From contig JBKJHW010000046.1 in NCBI GenBank assembly GCA_046598935.1, positions 1-64,000 of the forward strand: DNA of 64,000 nucleotides, read 5' to 3'. Origin of the DNA: SCUN01 sp046598935 (GTDB taxonomy: Bacteria; Acidobacteriota; Vicinamibacteria; Vicinamibacterales; SCN-69-37). Shown here piece after piece: positions 17,145-24,884 of this stretch. Position 1 is the first letter of the stretch, and each line of letters begins with the position of its first letter. The position numbers and the translations under genes were made by a program. Below the pieces are notes generated by a model that saw only the letters and a list, made by a program, of their open reading frames with translations, searched no databases and had not been told where the DNA came from.

Positions 17145-18326
17145 ATGAGATCGCGAACGTCTGAGAAAGCCTCGCGCTTCACCGAGTCGGTCATCCGCGA
17201 GATGACGCGCCTCGCGCACAAGCACAATGCGGTGAACCTCTCGCAGGGGTTCCCCGATTTCCCTGCGCCGGCAGAAGTGAAGGCCGCCGCGTGCGAAGCC
17301 ATCAACGCCGACATCAATCAGTACGCAGTCACCTGGGGTGCCAAACCGCTGCGCGACGCAATCGCGAAGGACTTCTCGAAGCGTTACAACGTCGCGGTCG
17401 ACCCGGACGCGAACCTGACGGTGTGCTGCGGCTCAACCGAAGCGATGATGTCGACGATGATGGCCATCGTCAATCCGGGCGACGAGGTCATCGTGTTCGA
17501 GCCGTTCTACGAAAACTACGGCCCGGACGCGATCCTGTCTGGAGCCACGCCGCGGTTCGTGACGTTGCGGGAACCCGTGAATGCCGGAACAGACTGGACG
17601 TTCGATCCGGTTGAACTGGCGCGCGCGTTCAACGACAAGACCCGCGCGATTATCGTGAACACGCCGAACAACCCGACAGGCAAAGTGTTCACGCGCGACG
17701 AACTGCAGCAGATCGCGGCGCTTTGCCAGAAGTGGGATGTGCTCGCCGTCACCGACGAAATCTACGAGCACATCATCTATGAAGGCGCGACGCACGTGCC
17801 GATGGCGACGCTCGACGGCATGCTCGATCGCACCATCACGATCAACAGTTTGTCGAAGACATTCAGTGTGACGGGCTGGCGCGTGGGCTGGACGATCGCG
17901 CCGGCCGACATCTCAGGCGCCATTCGGAAGGTTCACGATTTCCTCACCGTCGGCGCCGCGGCGCCGCTCCAGGCCGCCGGCGCAGCCGCGCTCAGCTTGC
18001 CCGAGAGTTATTTCAAAGGCCTTTCAGCAACCTACCAGCACAAGCGCGAGCGATTGCTGGGGATTCTCGAACAAGCCGGCTTCGTCTGCTACGCGCCGCG
18101 CGGCGCGTATTACATCATGACCGACATCACGGCGTTCGGCTTTCCGGACGACGTCGCGTTTGCGCGGCACCTGGTAGCCGACGTCGGCGTCGCGTGCGTG
18201 CCGGGCAGCAGTTTCTATCGCGATCCGTCCTCGAGCCGGAACAAAGTCCGGTTCTGCTTCTGCAAACAGGAAGCGACGTTTGCTGCCGCCGAGCAGCGTC
18301 TTGCCAAACTTGCTGCGCGCGTCTAG
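17145..18326 (+). CDS. PLP-dependent class I/II aminotransferase (glutamine/kynurenine transaminase type)
   Basis: A 393-residue fold-type I PLP enzyme. Signatures: VNLSQGFPDFPAP near the N-terminus, the CGSTEAMMST cofactor loop, NTPNNPTGKVF, TDEIYEHIIYEG, and the Schiff-base Lys in SLSKTFSVTGWRVGW. The NLSQGFPDFP start is typical of the kynurenine-oxoglutarate / glutamine / methionine transaminase branch, so it probably transaminates Gln, Met or aromatic amino acids. It follows the transglycosylase by 3 nt and its last 47 nt overlap the next membrane-protein gene. Confidence 0.92.
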   Translation: MRSRTSEKASRFTESVIREMTRLAHKHNAVNLSQGFPDFPAPAEVKAAACEAINADINQYAVTWGAKPLRDAIAKDFSKRYNVAVDPDANLTVCCGSTEAMMSTMMAIVNPGDEVIVFEPFYENYGPDAILSGATPRFVTLREPVNAGTDWTFDPVELARAFNDKTRAIIVNTPNNPTGKVFTRDELQQIAALCQKWDVLAVTDEIYEHIIYEGATHVPMATLDGMLDRTITINSLSKTFSVTGWRVGWTIAPADISGAIRKVHDFLTVGAAAPLQAAGAAALSLPESYFKGLSATYQHKRERLLGILEQAGFVCYAPRGAYYIMTDITAFGFPDDVAFARHLVADVGVACVPGSSFYRDPSSSRNKVRFCFCKQEATFAAAEQRLAKLAARV

Positions 18327-20979
18327 CGGCCCATTCATCATCGGCGTCGCGGCGTGGTGCGCAGCCGGCACGCTAGCAGTCGCATCGGCTGATTCCGCCA
18401 GCGCCCGCATCGCGGCACCGGCGCCGTTGTGGGTGTTCGCGCTCGCCTTCGTCGCCGCCTTCGCCGTTCGCCCGTGGCGGCAATCCACGTGGACGGCCGC
18501 GCCGGCCCTGCTCGCCGTCATCCCGTGGCTTCCGGTGCCGATGGCGCCGCTCCTCCTTATCTGGACCGGACCGATGGCGTGGGCGCCGGTCATCCTCGCG
18601 CTTGCGCTGGCCGTCGGTCTCGCGCCGATTCGCCGCGTGTTCTCGTTGTTCAATCTGTTCGACCCAGACGACGCGGCCGTCGCGGCGCTTGTGCTGGCGG
18701 GCGCGCTCGCCGGTGGGGCAGCGTGGGCCGCTGACCCGCGCACGCCGGGCGGCGACGAGCCGCATTATCTGGTGATCACGCAGAGCCTCCTCTACGACCG
18801 CGATCTGAACATCGATAACCAGCACGCGCGCCGCGAGTACTCGTCGTTCTATGGCGGAAACATCAATCCCGATCTGCGCAAGCGCGGGATCAACGGCGAG
18901 GCGTATTCGATTCACGCGCCAGGCGTATCAGTGCTTGTCGCGCCGATGTTCCAGTTCTTCAGTTACACCGGCGCGCGGGTGATGATCATTCTGCTGACGG
19001 CGATCGGCGCCATGCTGATCTGGCGTATCGCGTGGCGCGCCACCGATTCGGCTGAGGCCGCATGGTTTGCGTGGGCGGCCGTCGTCATGACGCCGACCTT
19101 CGCTGTCCACAGTTTCATGGTGTTTCCGGACGGGCCGGGGTTGCTCGCGGTCGCGGCTGGGGTGCTGCTGCTGGTGCAGCTCGCACGCGGCGACACGCCG
19201 GGGCTGTTACCCGTCACGCTGACCGGGATCGCCCTCGCGGCTTTGCCGTGGCTGCACACGCGCTTTGCACTCCTGGCCGGCGGCCTCGGGCTTGTGATCG
19301 CGCTGCGAATGGCAGTGATAGACGCGCCGGCGAAAGTGCGCGCGAGCCGCGTGGCCGCGCTGCTGGCGGTGCCGCTCGTGAGCGCGGTGCTCTGGTTCTA
19401 TTTCTTCAAAGTCCTCTACGGCACGTTCGATCCGCGCGCGCCGTATCCGCCGGAGGCGCAGGAGCTCCGGTGGATCGTGCCCGCGATTCTCGGCCTGTTC
19501 TTCGACGGGCAGTTTGGCGCCGCCGCGTATGCGCCGGCCGTGGCGCTGGTGTTTGCCGGCTGGATGATGTCGCCGATGAAAGCATCGCGGCGGCTGGCCA
19601 TCGAGCTCGGCGTCATTGTGCTTGTGTATCTTGCGGCGATCACGACGATCCGGATGTGGCAGGCCGGCCGGCCGGCGCCCCCGGCGCGATTCCTCATGGC
19701 GCTGCTGCCGCTCTTCGCCGTGCCGCTCGCGATCGCGTGGACACGCGCGTCGCAGGCGACGCGCGCGCTTTATGCCGGCCTCGCCGGCTGCGGTGCGGTC
19801 GTCACGGCGGTTGTGCTGTCGGCGGATCGGGCCGGGCTCGCGTTGCTCAACGATCGAACTGGACAACCGCTGTGGCTCGAGTGGCTGTCGCCGGCCGCGA
19901 ATCTGTCGCGCGTCTGGCCGTCGTTCTACTGGCAGGAGGCGCGCTTTCCCTGGCATGTGCTGCTCGTGGTGGGAATCGCCGCCGGGCTGTGGATGTTGAT
20001 CAAACGCCAGGCGCTTCAGCCGCGTGTCGCGGCCTCACTCTGGGCGGTCGCGACGGTGACCGTTCTCGCGCCCGTCGGCTGGGTGTTCACCGGCGCGAAT
20101 GCGCTCGATCCCGCGCCGGGGCAGCTCGCGGTGGTCCGCGCTGCGGGCGCAGGGCGTCCAACGCTTGCGATTGGCAGCGGCCGGGCGGCGTCGCTCGGCG
20201 GTGAACTGAAGGATGCAATGTGGATTCGGCCGACCGAGCCCGGCGTCATCGCGGCGCCGCCGCTGTTGTCGCTGCCGGCCGTGCCCGCCGCCCGCTACAT
20301 CGTGCGCGTTCGGTCGTCGAGCGCATTTGCGGCCAAGGTCCGGCTGTGGCTCGGACGGCCGTCGGGCGCCGCGTGGCGCGAGTTCGACATTCCCGGCGCA
20401 GGCGAGTTCCAGTTTCCTGTTCTCGTTCCAGCCGGAATCGGCAGCCTTGTCATCGACGCCGACGAACGGGCGCGCCGGTCGCTCAGCGTCGAGCTCGGCG
20501 TTGACGCGAAAGTGCCGGATTCCGGGCTCGCGATTCGCGCGGCGGTGCAGTACCCCGCGGGCGGCGTGCTTTTTCTCGACGACATGGCGTTTCCGGAAGA
20601 AACGGGTTTCTGGGTCCGCGGCAAAGAGGCCGCCCAGTTCGTCGTTGTGCCCGCCGCGGCCGCGGCCGCGACGGCAGGACCGGCGACGATCAGGATCCTC
20701 GTACGAAACGGCGCGTCGCCGAATCAGGTCTCGGTCGACTCCGGCACTTATCAACGGCTGCTCGTGATGACGCCGGGACAGGAGCAGGAGCTGGACATTC
20801 CCGCCGTCGGCAGCGACGGCATCAACATCCGCGTCGCGTCAGGCGACGGTTTCGTGCCGGCTGAAAAAACCCCCGGCAGCGCGGATCGGCGCCTCCTCGG
20901 GGTGTGGGTAGAAATCAGGTCAGCGGGAACGGGGACGTACCCCTTAAGGGGTCGTACCCCCGGGGTCGTACCCCGCTAG
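18280..20979 (+). CDS. Large polytopic GT-C-like membrane protein
   Basis: An 899-residue protein. Residues about 10-600 hold roughly a dozen hydrophobic helices. The first large loop has GGDEPHYLVITQSLLYDRDLNIDN, the acidic DE-H motif typical of GT-C glycosyltransferases that use polyprenyl-phosphate sugars. The C-terminal 280 residues are a soluble beta-rich domain, probably periplasmic. TTG 18280 has AGGAAG 8 nt upstream and lies inside the aminotransferase gene. The final residues (TGTYPLRGRTPGVVPR) are encoded by the palindromic GGGG(A/T)CGTACCCC repeats, so the C-terminal tail is repeat-derived. Donor and acceptor sugars are unknown. Confidence 0.7.
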   Translation: MLPPSSVLPNLLRASSGPFIIGVAAWCAAGTLAVASADSASARIAAPAPLWVFALAFVAAFAVRPWRQSTWTAAPALLAVIPWLPVPMAPLLLIWTGPMAWAPVILALALAVGLAPIRRVFSLFNLFDPDDAAVAALVLAGALAGGAAWAADPRTPGGDEPHYLVITQSLLYDRDLNIDNQHARREYSSFYGGNINPDLRKRGINGEAYSIHAPGVSVLVAPMFQFFSYTGARVMIILLTAIGAMLIWRIAWRATDSAEAAWFAWAAVVMTPTFAVHSFMVFPDGPGLLAVAAGVLLLVQLARGDTPGLLPVTLTGIALAALPWLHTRFALLAGGLGLVIALRMAVIDAPAKVRASRVAALLAVPLVSAVLWFYFFKVLYGTFDPRAPYPPEAQELRWIVPAILGLFFDGQFGAAAYAPAVALVFAGWMMSPMKASRRLAIELGVIVLVYLAAITTIRMWQAGRPAPPARFLMALLPLFAVPLAIAWTRASQATRALYAGLAGCGAVVTAVVLSADRAGLALLNDRTGQPLWLEWLSPAANLSRVWPSFYWQEARFPWHVLLVVGIAAGLWMLIKRQALQPRVAASLWAVATVTVLAPVGWVFTGANALDPAPGQLAVVRAAGAGRPTLAIGSGRAASLGGELKDAMWIRPTEPGVIAAPPLLSLPAVPAARYIVRVRSSSAFAAKVRLWLGRPSGAAWREFDIPGAGEFQFPVLVPAGIGSLVIDADERARRSLSVELGVDAKVPDSGLAIRAAVQYPAGGVLFLDDMAFPEETGFWVRGKEAAQFVVVPAAAAAATAGPATIRILVRNGASPNQVSVDSGTYQRLLVMTPGQEQELDIPAVGSDGINIRVASGDGFVPAEKTPGSADRRLLGVWVEIRSAGTGTYPLRGRTPGVVPR
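20931..20974. repeat. Three tandem GGGG(A/T)CGTACCCC units
   Basis: GGGGACGTACCCC (20931-20943), GGGGTCGTACCCC (20948-20960) and GGGGTCGTACCCC (20962-20974), spaced by TTAA and C. The 13-mer is the outer-arm core of the palindrome at 3957-4062. The element forms the 3' end of the GT-C-like gene and abuts the convergent beta-barrel gene. Confidence 0.9.
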
Positions 20980-21809
20980 TAACGAACGACCGCGCCGAAC
21001 CAGATTCCCTTGAACGCCGTATCGCCGGAATCCTTCTTGATCACGACGTTGGTCGTGACGCGTTTCCAGCCGGCCTGCACGCCGGCGTACCGGTTGATGT
21101 TGTACGTGCCGTAGACGTTTATGTCGGAGTAGCTGCCCTGATAGTCGGGGCTCACGTCGGGGAACTTGATACCGGAAATCTGCGCGGTGATCGACGCGTT
21201 CTTGAGGGGGTACGCGCGGCCGATGATGCCGAGCGCCGGCAGCGGCCCTTTGGCCTGCGTGAACTCCGGGTCCCGGCCGGGCGCCCGGATGCTGGCGCCG
21301 AAATCGGTCATGCGCGCCTCGAACATCAGTCCGACGAACCCGCGCGGGAGCGCGATGACGTCGATCTCGTAGCCGACGCGCCAGACTTTCCAGTCGTACG
21401 TCGCCTGGACAGGAAGGTTGATCGAAAACTTCTGCCCATTGAAGATGATCTCGCGCGAGAGCGTCGTATCCGACGAGTAGGACAGCGGCGTGTACTGCGC
21501 GTAGAACTTGTTACGGCGCGTCACCCGAAGCTCGACGCCAAACTCCTTAAAGCGAGTCTGCGGAAACTTCAAGTCCGACTTAAAGCTGATCTGCGTGCCG
21601 GCGAGGCCAAACTGCGAGCTGGCAATGATGCCGTGCACCGTCGGATTCCACAGGCCGCCGTTGACCTGGATGTGGTATTTCTCGCCGACCGCGACGTTGG
21701 ACTGGCCTTCCTGCGATCCGAGTTTTGGAGCAGAGTACTGCGCCGCCGCCGGGGCGGCCATCGCCGCGACCACCACGAGCGCGCTAAGAGCAATCTTTAG
21801 AGTTTTCAC
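20976..21809 (-). CDS. Outer membrane beta-barrel protein, unknown role
   Basis: A 277-residue exported protein. GTG 21809 gives MKTLKIALSALVVVAAMAAPAAAQ, a typical signal peptide; an upstream TTG would add eleven residues. The mature part alternates short amphipathic strands (GVELRVTRRNKFYAQYTPLSY, WKVWRVGYEIDVIALPRGFVGLMFEAR, INVYGTYNINRYAGVQAGWKRV) and ends GIWFGAVVRY with an aromatic terminal residue, as outer membrane barrels do. I recognise no specific family. It may be a 10-12-strand channel or structural barrel. It converges on the GT-C-like gene. Confidence 0.7.
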   Translation of the reverse strand: MKTLKIALSALVVVAAMAAPAAAQYSAPKLGSQEGQSNVAVGEKYHIQVNGGLWNPTVHGIIASSQFGLAGTQISFKSDLKFPQTRFKEFGVELRVTRRNKFYAQYTPLSYSSDTTLSREIIFNGQKFSINLPVQATYDWKVWRVGYEIDVIALPRGFVGLMFEARMTDFGASIRAPGRDPEFTQAKGPLPALGIIGRAYPLKNASITAQISGIKFPDVSPDYQGSYSDINVYGTYNINRYAGVQAGWKRVTTNVVIKKDSGDTAFKGIWFGAVVRY

Positions 21810-21886
21810 AATCTGCGTATCGGCCCATAGCGGATGGCCCAATAGCCGATAGCAGATCCTTCAATGACCGATAGCCGGTGACCCGA

Positions 21887-22360
21887 TCAGCGCGTGTTCT
21901 TGGGGTTCCACCCCAAGCGGAGGACCGTCACCATCGTGTCGCGGCGCCCCAGTTTCAGGGCTTCGCCGCAGCTCCACAGGTAGATGTCGATCTGACGGCC
22001 GTTGACCGCCGGGCCGGTGTCCATGACGGTGTAAATGCCCCGGTATTGGTCCGGAAGGGCGTTTGAGGACTTGGGCGCCCCGTCGATTTCAATTACAGAT
22101 CCCTCGGGCAGAATCGCCGGGTCGGCGGCGACGATCCCCGTCGTCACACCCACGCCCGAAGCCGTCGTCAGACCCTTGCAATACGCCGTTGCTTTGAACC
22201 GAAGGCGGGCTCCGGCCGTGGCGGGGGCTTTGTCGCTTGAAATAGCGGCCCCGTGGGACTTGCGGGAGTCGATGACCGTCGCCTCGTAGGCGAGCACAAA
22301 GACGCCCGCCGCGACCGCGGTGGTCACGACTTTCCGCCAGAAGGACTGTGACAGGAACAT
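21887..22360 (-). CDS. 3D-domain (MltA/RlpA-like double-psi barrel) protein
   Basis: A 157-residue protein with one N-terminal membrane segment (KVVTTAVAAGVFVLAYEATVI). The rest is a 3D domain: FKATAYCKG, SGVGVTTGIVAADPAILPEGSVIEIDG, YRGIYTVMDTGPAVNGRQIDIYLWSCGEALKLGRR, carrying the three conserved Asp residues that name the domain. Proteins with this fold bind or cut glycan strands (MltA, Rpf-associated proteins), so a role in peptidoglycan is likely. ATG 22360 is used. It lies 30 nt downstream of the DUF2062 gene on the same strand. Confidence 0.85.
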   Translation of the reverse strand: MFLSQSFWRKVVTTAVAAGVFVLAYEATVIDSRKSHGAAISSDKAPATAGARLRFKATAYCKGLTTASGVGVTTGIVAADPAILPEGSVIEIDGAPKSSNALPDQYRGIYTVMDTGPAVNGRQIDIYLWSCGEALKLGRRDTMVTVLRLGWNPKNTR

Positions 22361-22390
22361 AAGGTCACGGGTGCACGGGTGCACCGGTCC

Positions 22391-22897
22391 TTAGGGTAAC
22401 TCGGGATGCCTCGAATGGAGGATCTTCTGACGGGTTCGGATGAACCACAGGCACGCGTAGTACCCGATCCCGGCAAGAATCGCCGCAAGTATCGAAGAAC
22501 CAAGGAGATACGCCGGCAGAAGTGGCTGGAGAAACTCGCCGAACGCCTTGAGCCTGTCAAACCAGCCGGGGATCTCCCAGATTCGCTCGAGATGGGGAAC
22601 GAAGTCGGCCGGCATCTGGGTGCCGAGGATCCAGGCACCGAACGCGGTCGCCAGCGCGTAAAACGGCGCGACGAACCAGGGCAGGTTGCTGATGACGCCG
22701 AGTATCACCGCGACACGGTTCAGGTTGAAAGCGAAGGCTACGGCCAGGCCCATCCCGGTGTGGAGACCGAGTGGGGGAGAGAACCCGATCGCGACGCCGA
22801 CCGCGAACGCCCGCGCGGTGCGCTCAGGCGTGTCGTGAATATGCAGCAGGCGCTCGGCCCACCCGCGGCCCGTCGATTTTGTGAGATGCCCGACCAC
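22391..22897 (-). CDS. DUF2062 membrane protein
   Basis: A 168-residue protein with three hydrophobic segments. RAFAVGVAIGFSPPLGLHTGMGLAVAFAFNLNRVAVILGVISNLPW is the DUF2062 signature. The domain also occurs fused to glycosyltransferases, but its function is unknown. GTG start at 22897, 14 nt after the thiL stop, suggests cotranscription from the thiL promoter. Confidence 0.85.
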   Translation of the reverse strand: MVGHLTKSTGRGWAERLLHIHDTPERTARAFAVGVAIGFSPPLGLHTGMGLAVAFAFNLNRVAVILGVISNLPWFVAPFYALATAFGAWILGTQMPADFVPHLERIWEIPGWFDRLKAFGEFLQPLLPAYLLGSSILAAILAGIGYYACLWFIRTRQKILHSRHPELP

Positions 22898-22911
22898 GAT
22901 CGGCGCGTGTC

Positions 22912-23934
22912 CTATTCGGCGCGAAGCGCCGCATCCCCAGGCACGAAGTGCGTGAACCCGCCGCCGAGCGGGCCCTCATCAAGCGTGAGAGGCGGCGCTT
23001 TGGTCAGCTCGCCGATGCAGGAGACCGGCGTATGGCGCGCGGCGATCCGCTCGAATCCGCGGCGCCGACGGGGCGGAACTGCGAACAGCAATTCGTAATC
23101 TTCGCCGCCCCGAAGGGCCTGTTCGAGCGTGGCTTCCGGATGCACCGGTACCTTAGAAGAGATGACCGTCGCGCCAGTGCGCGAGGCTTCTGCTATCTGC
23201 GTGACACCGTCAGCCAAACCGTCGGAAAGGTCCATACAGGCCGACGCTAACCGATTCGAGGCAACTTCTCTCGAGACGTTCAGAAGCAACACAGAGCGTT
23301 CGTACGACTTCGCAGGGTGTTCGTACGAGGGTTCGGACGAACCCTCAGAGTGTTCGTACGAACGCTCTGATTCGTACGAACCCCCTGGCTCGTACGCACG
23401 TCGACGTTCGAGCTCTGCAGCGGCTCGCCCGAGCATCCCTGTGACGTACAGGAGGTGGCCCGCGGATCCTCCGCTTCTGGTGAGAATGCGGCGCCGGCGC
23501 GCGGTGCCGATGAGCGTGATGTCGATGATGATCGGTCCCGGCGAACTCGAGATGTTGCCGCCGATGATCGTGAGCTTCGCCGATTTCGCCAACGTCAAGA
23601 AGCCATCGATGAGCGCGTCGAAATCGTCGAGCGCCAATGCGCCCGGCAGGGCGAGGCTTAACGTCGCCGCGCGCGGCGACGCGCCCATCGCCGCGAGATC
23701 ACTGAGGTTGACGGCGAGCGATTTCGCGCCGATCTCGCGCATCGAGTTCCAACGGCGATCAAAGTGCACGCCTTCGATCTGACAGTCGGTCGTGACGACA
23801 TCGAGCTCGCCCCGTTCAGGTTCGATCACCGCGGCATCGTCGCCGATGCCGATGTGCACCCATGCGGGCGCATCGCCGGCGCGTTCGCGGATGCGCTCAA
23901 TGAGGCCGTGCTCGCCGATGTGGGAGATTTTCAC
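22912..23934 (-). CDS. thiL: Thiamine-monophosphate kinase with an in-frame palindrome-encoded insert
   Basis: ThiL phosphorylates thiamine monophosphate to the diphosphate cofactor. The 340-residue product shows the AIR-synthase-type fold: IGIGDDAAVIEP, VVTTDCQIEGVHFD, KSLAVNLSDLAAMGA, and MDLSDGLADG in the second half. Residues about 180-213 do not belong to the family: they are a low-complexity stretch with five (S/A)YE units encoded by the TTCGTACGA palindrome array, placed in the variable loop after GMLGRAAAELERRR. Both halves keep their motifs, so the enzyme is probably active. GTG start; 6S RNA lies just upstream on the same strand. Confidence 0.93.
   Translation of the reverse strand: MKISHIGEHGLIERIRERAGDAPAWVHIGIGDDAAVIEPERGELDVVTTDCQIEGVHFDRRWNSMREIGAKSLAVNLSDLAAMGASPRAATLSLALPGALALDDFDALIDGFLTLAKSAKLTIIGGNISSSPGPIIIDITLIGTARRRRILTRSGGSAGHLLYVTGMLGRAAAELERRRAYEPGGSYESERSYEHSEGSSEPSYEHPAKSYERSVLLLNVSREVASNRLASACMDLSDGLADGVTQIAEASRTGATVISSKVPVHPEATLEQALRGGEDYELLFAVPPRRRRGFERIAARHTPVSCIGELTKAPPLTLDEGPLGGGFTHFVPGDAALRAE
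23292..23397. repeat. TTCGTACGA palindrome array inside thiL
   Basis: Four exact TTCGTACGA 9-mers (23299, 23320, 23353, 23371) and two variants (23332, 23389) form nested inverted repeats, for example CAGAGCGTTCGTACGA (23292-23307) against TCGTACGAACGCTCTG (23355-23370), and GAGGGTTCG-GA-CGAACCCTC (23327-23346). The whole array is in frame with thiL and adds about 34 residues rich in Ser, Tyr and Glu. Confidence 0.9.
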
Positions 23935-24011
23935 TGGGAGGAATGGTACTGCACCGATTCACGATGATTCACTGCGATTCACCGTGAATTGAGTGAATGC
24001 GGCACTATCGA

Positions 24012-24191
24012 AGAATCCCGCTTTGCCGTGTGGGGAGGTCGAACGGACCTGTTAGACAGGTGGAACCGCTATAAAGACTGCGCTTTAGGCTTCCTCACCA
24101 CGGAGGCATGCTCACCACGCAGCGTCGCAGCTCGCTTGGTATTAAAAAACATCGGCCCAAGCGACACTCCAACCATCACGAACAAAGCAGG
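24012..24191 (-). ncRNA. ssrS: 6S RNA
   Basis: The minus strand reads GGTGAGCATGCCTCCGTG then GAGGAAGCCTAAAGC, closely matching the central/3' part of E. coli 6S RNA (GGTGAGCATGC...GAGAAGCCTTAAAACTGC). A 5' segment TCCTGCTTTG (about 24191-24183) pairs with CAAAGCGGGA near the 3' end, closing a rod of about 180 nt. The gene lies directly downstream of zapA, the conserved 6S position. It binds the housekeeping RNA polymerase holoenzyme as a promoter mimic. Ends are approximate. Confidence 0.85.
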
Positions 24192-24197
24192 AAGACA

Positions 24198-24203
24198 AGT
24201 ATA
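24198..24203 (-). promoter_or_regulatory. -10 box of 6S RNA
   Basis: TATACT on the minus strand, with TTGGCG 16 nt further upstream as a possible -35 inside the end of zapA. It places the transcript start near 24191, where the closing stem begins. Confidence 0.55.
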
Positions 24204-24214
24204 GCGGCTATCGG

Positions 24215-24529
24215 CTATTCGCCAATTGCGATCGGCAGCTCAGATTTTCCGAGCGCGGCGTCGACCATGCGTTCGATGGCGGCGGCGCGGTTGAGCATCT
24301 GCTCCTCAACGCCGGCGCCGGCGGCGCGGGCGCGGAACAGCTCGTCGGCCAGATTGAGCGCGGCGATCACCGCGACGCGCGTGGCGTCGGCCGTCGTGAG
24401 CTGGCTCGCGGCCAGTTGCATTTTTTGATCCACGTAGTTGGCGATCTCGGCGATGTAGGCCGGCTCGAGCTCGCTGCGGACAGAATATTTCTGCCCCTGG
24501 ACGTCGACCTGAACGACCCGACCCTTCAA
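24215..24529 (-). CDS. zapA: Cell division protein ZapA
   Basis: A 104-residue protein. VVQVDVQGQKYSVRSELEPAYIAEIANYVDQKMQ is the ZapA globular head, followed by a coiled-coil tail (TRVAVIAALNLADELFRARAAGAGVEEQMLNRAAAIERMVDAAL). ZapA crosslinks FtsZ filaments at the division ring. TTG start at 24529 with AGGCGG upstream. The 6S RNA gene follows it, as in many bacteria, and a small coiled-coil gene precedes it. Confidence 0.9.
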   Translation of the reverse strand: MKGRVVQVDVQGQKYSVRSELEPAYIAEIANYVDQKMQLAASQLTTADATRVAVIAALNLADELFRARAAGAGVEEQMLNRAAAIERMVDAALGKSELPIAIGE

Positions 24530-24557
24530 ACTGTTCCGCCTCTGCTGAACATCGGCG

Positions 24558-24833
24558 TTAGATTCCGAGCTTCTCGATCTGCGAAATCATCTGCGCGACG
24601 CGGCCCTTGATGAGCTCACGTTCTTCGCGGAGCGTGCTGACCTCGACACCGGCGCCTTCGGCGTCGCCGAGCCGCGCGCGCGTCGCGTCGAGCTCGCGCT
24701 GGAGTCGCGCGACTTCATCGACAGCGCTGGCGCGTTCGCCGCGAAGCTGATCGACCATGTTGACTAGCTGTTTGATTTTTTCTTCGAGACGGTCGATCGG
24801 TTGAAGATCGACGCTGACTGCAGTCTTCGTCAT
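24558..24833 (-). CDS. Small coiled-coil protein, ZapB-like
   Basis: A 91-residue, almost entirely helical protein with heptad character (PIDRLEEKIKQLVNMVDQLRGERASAVDEVARLQRELDATRARL, then VSTLREERELIKGRVAQMISQIEKLGI). Size, composition and position immediately before zapA suggest a ZapB-type division-ring cofactor; coiled coils are weak evidence for homology, so the name is inferred from context. ATG 24833 is chosen over an upstream alternative. It follows pheT by 51 nt. Confidence 0.65.
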   Translation of the reverse strand: MTKTAVSVDLQPIDRLEEKIKQLVNMVDQLRGERASAVDEVARLQRELDATRARLGDAEGAGVEVSTLREERELIKGRVAQMISQIEKLGI

Positions 24834-24884
24834 GAATCGAAATGGTGGCACAACGCGGCAGAGTCCGCCAGTAGTTTTCCGGGC

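Noticed and set aside
23292..23397. CRISPR array
   Set aside because: The TTCGTACGA units are too short, too close and palindromic; no spacers of constant length and no cas genes.
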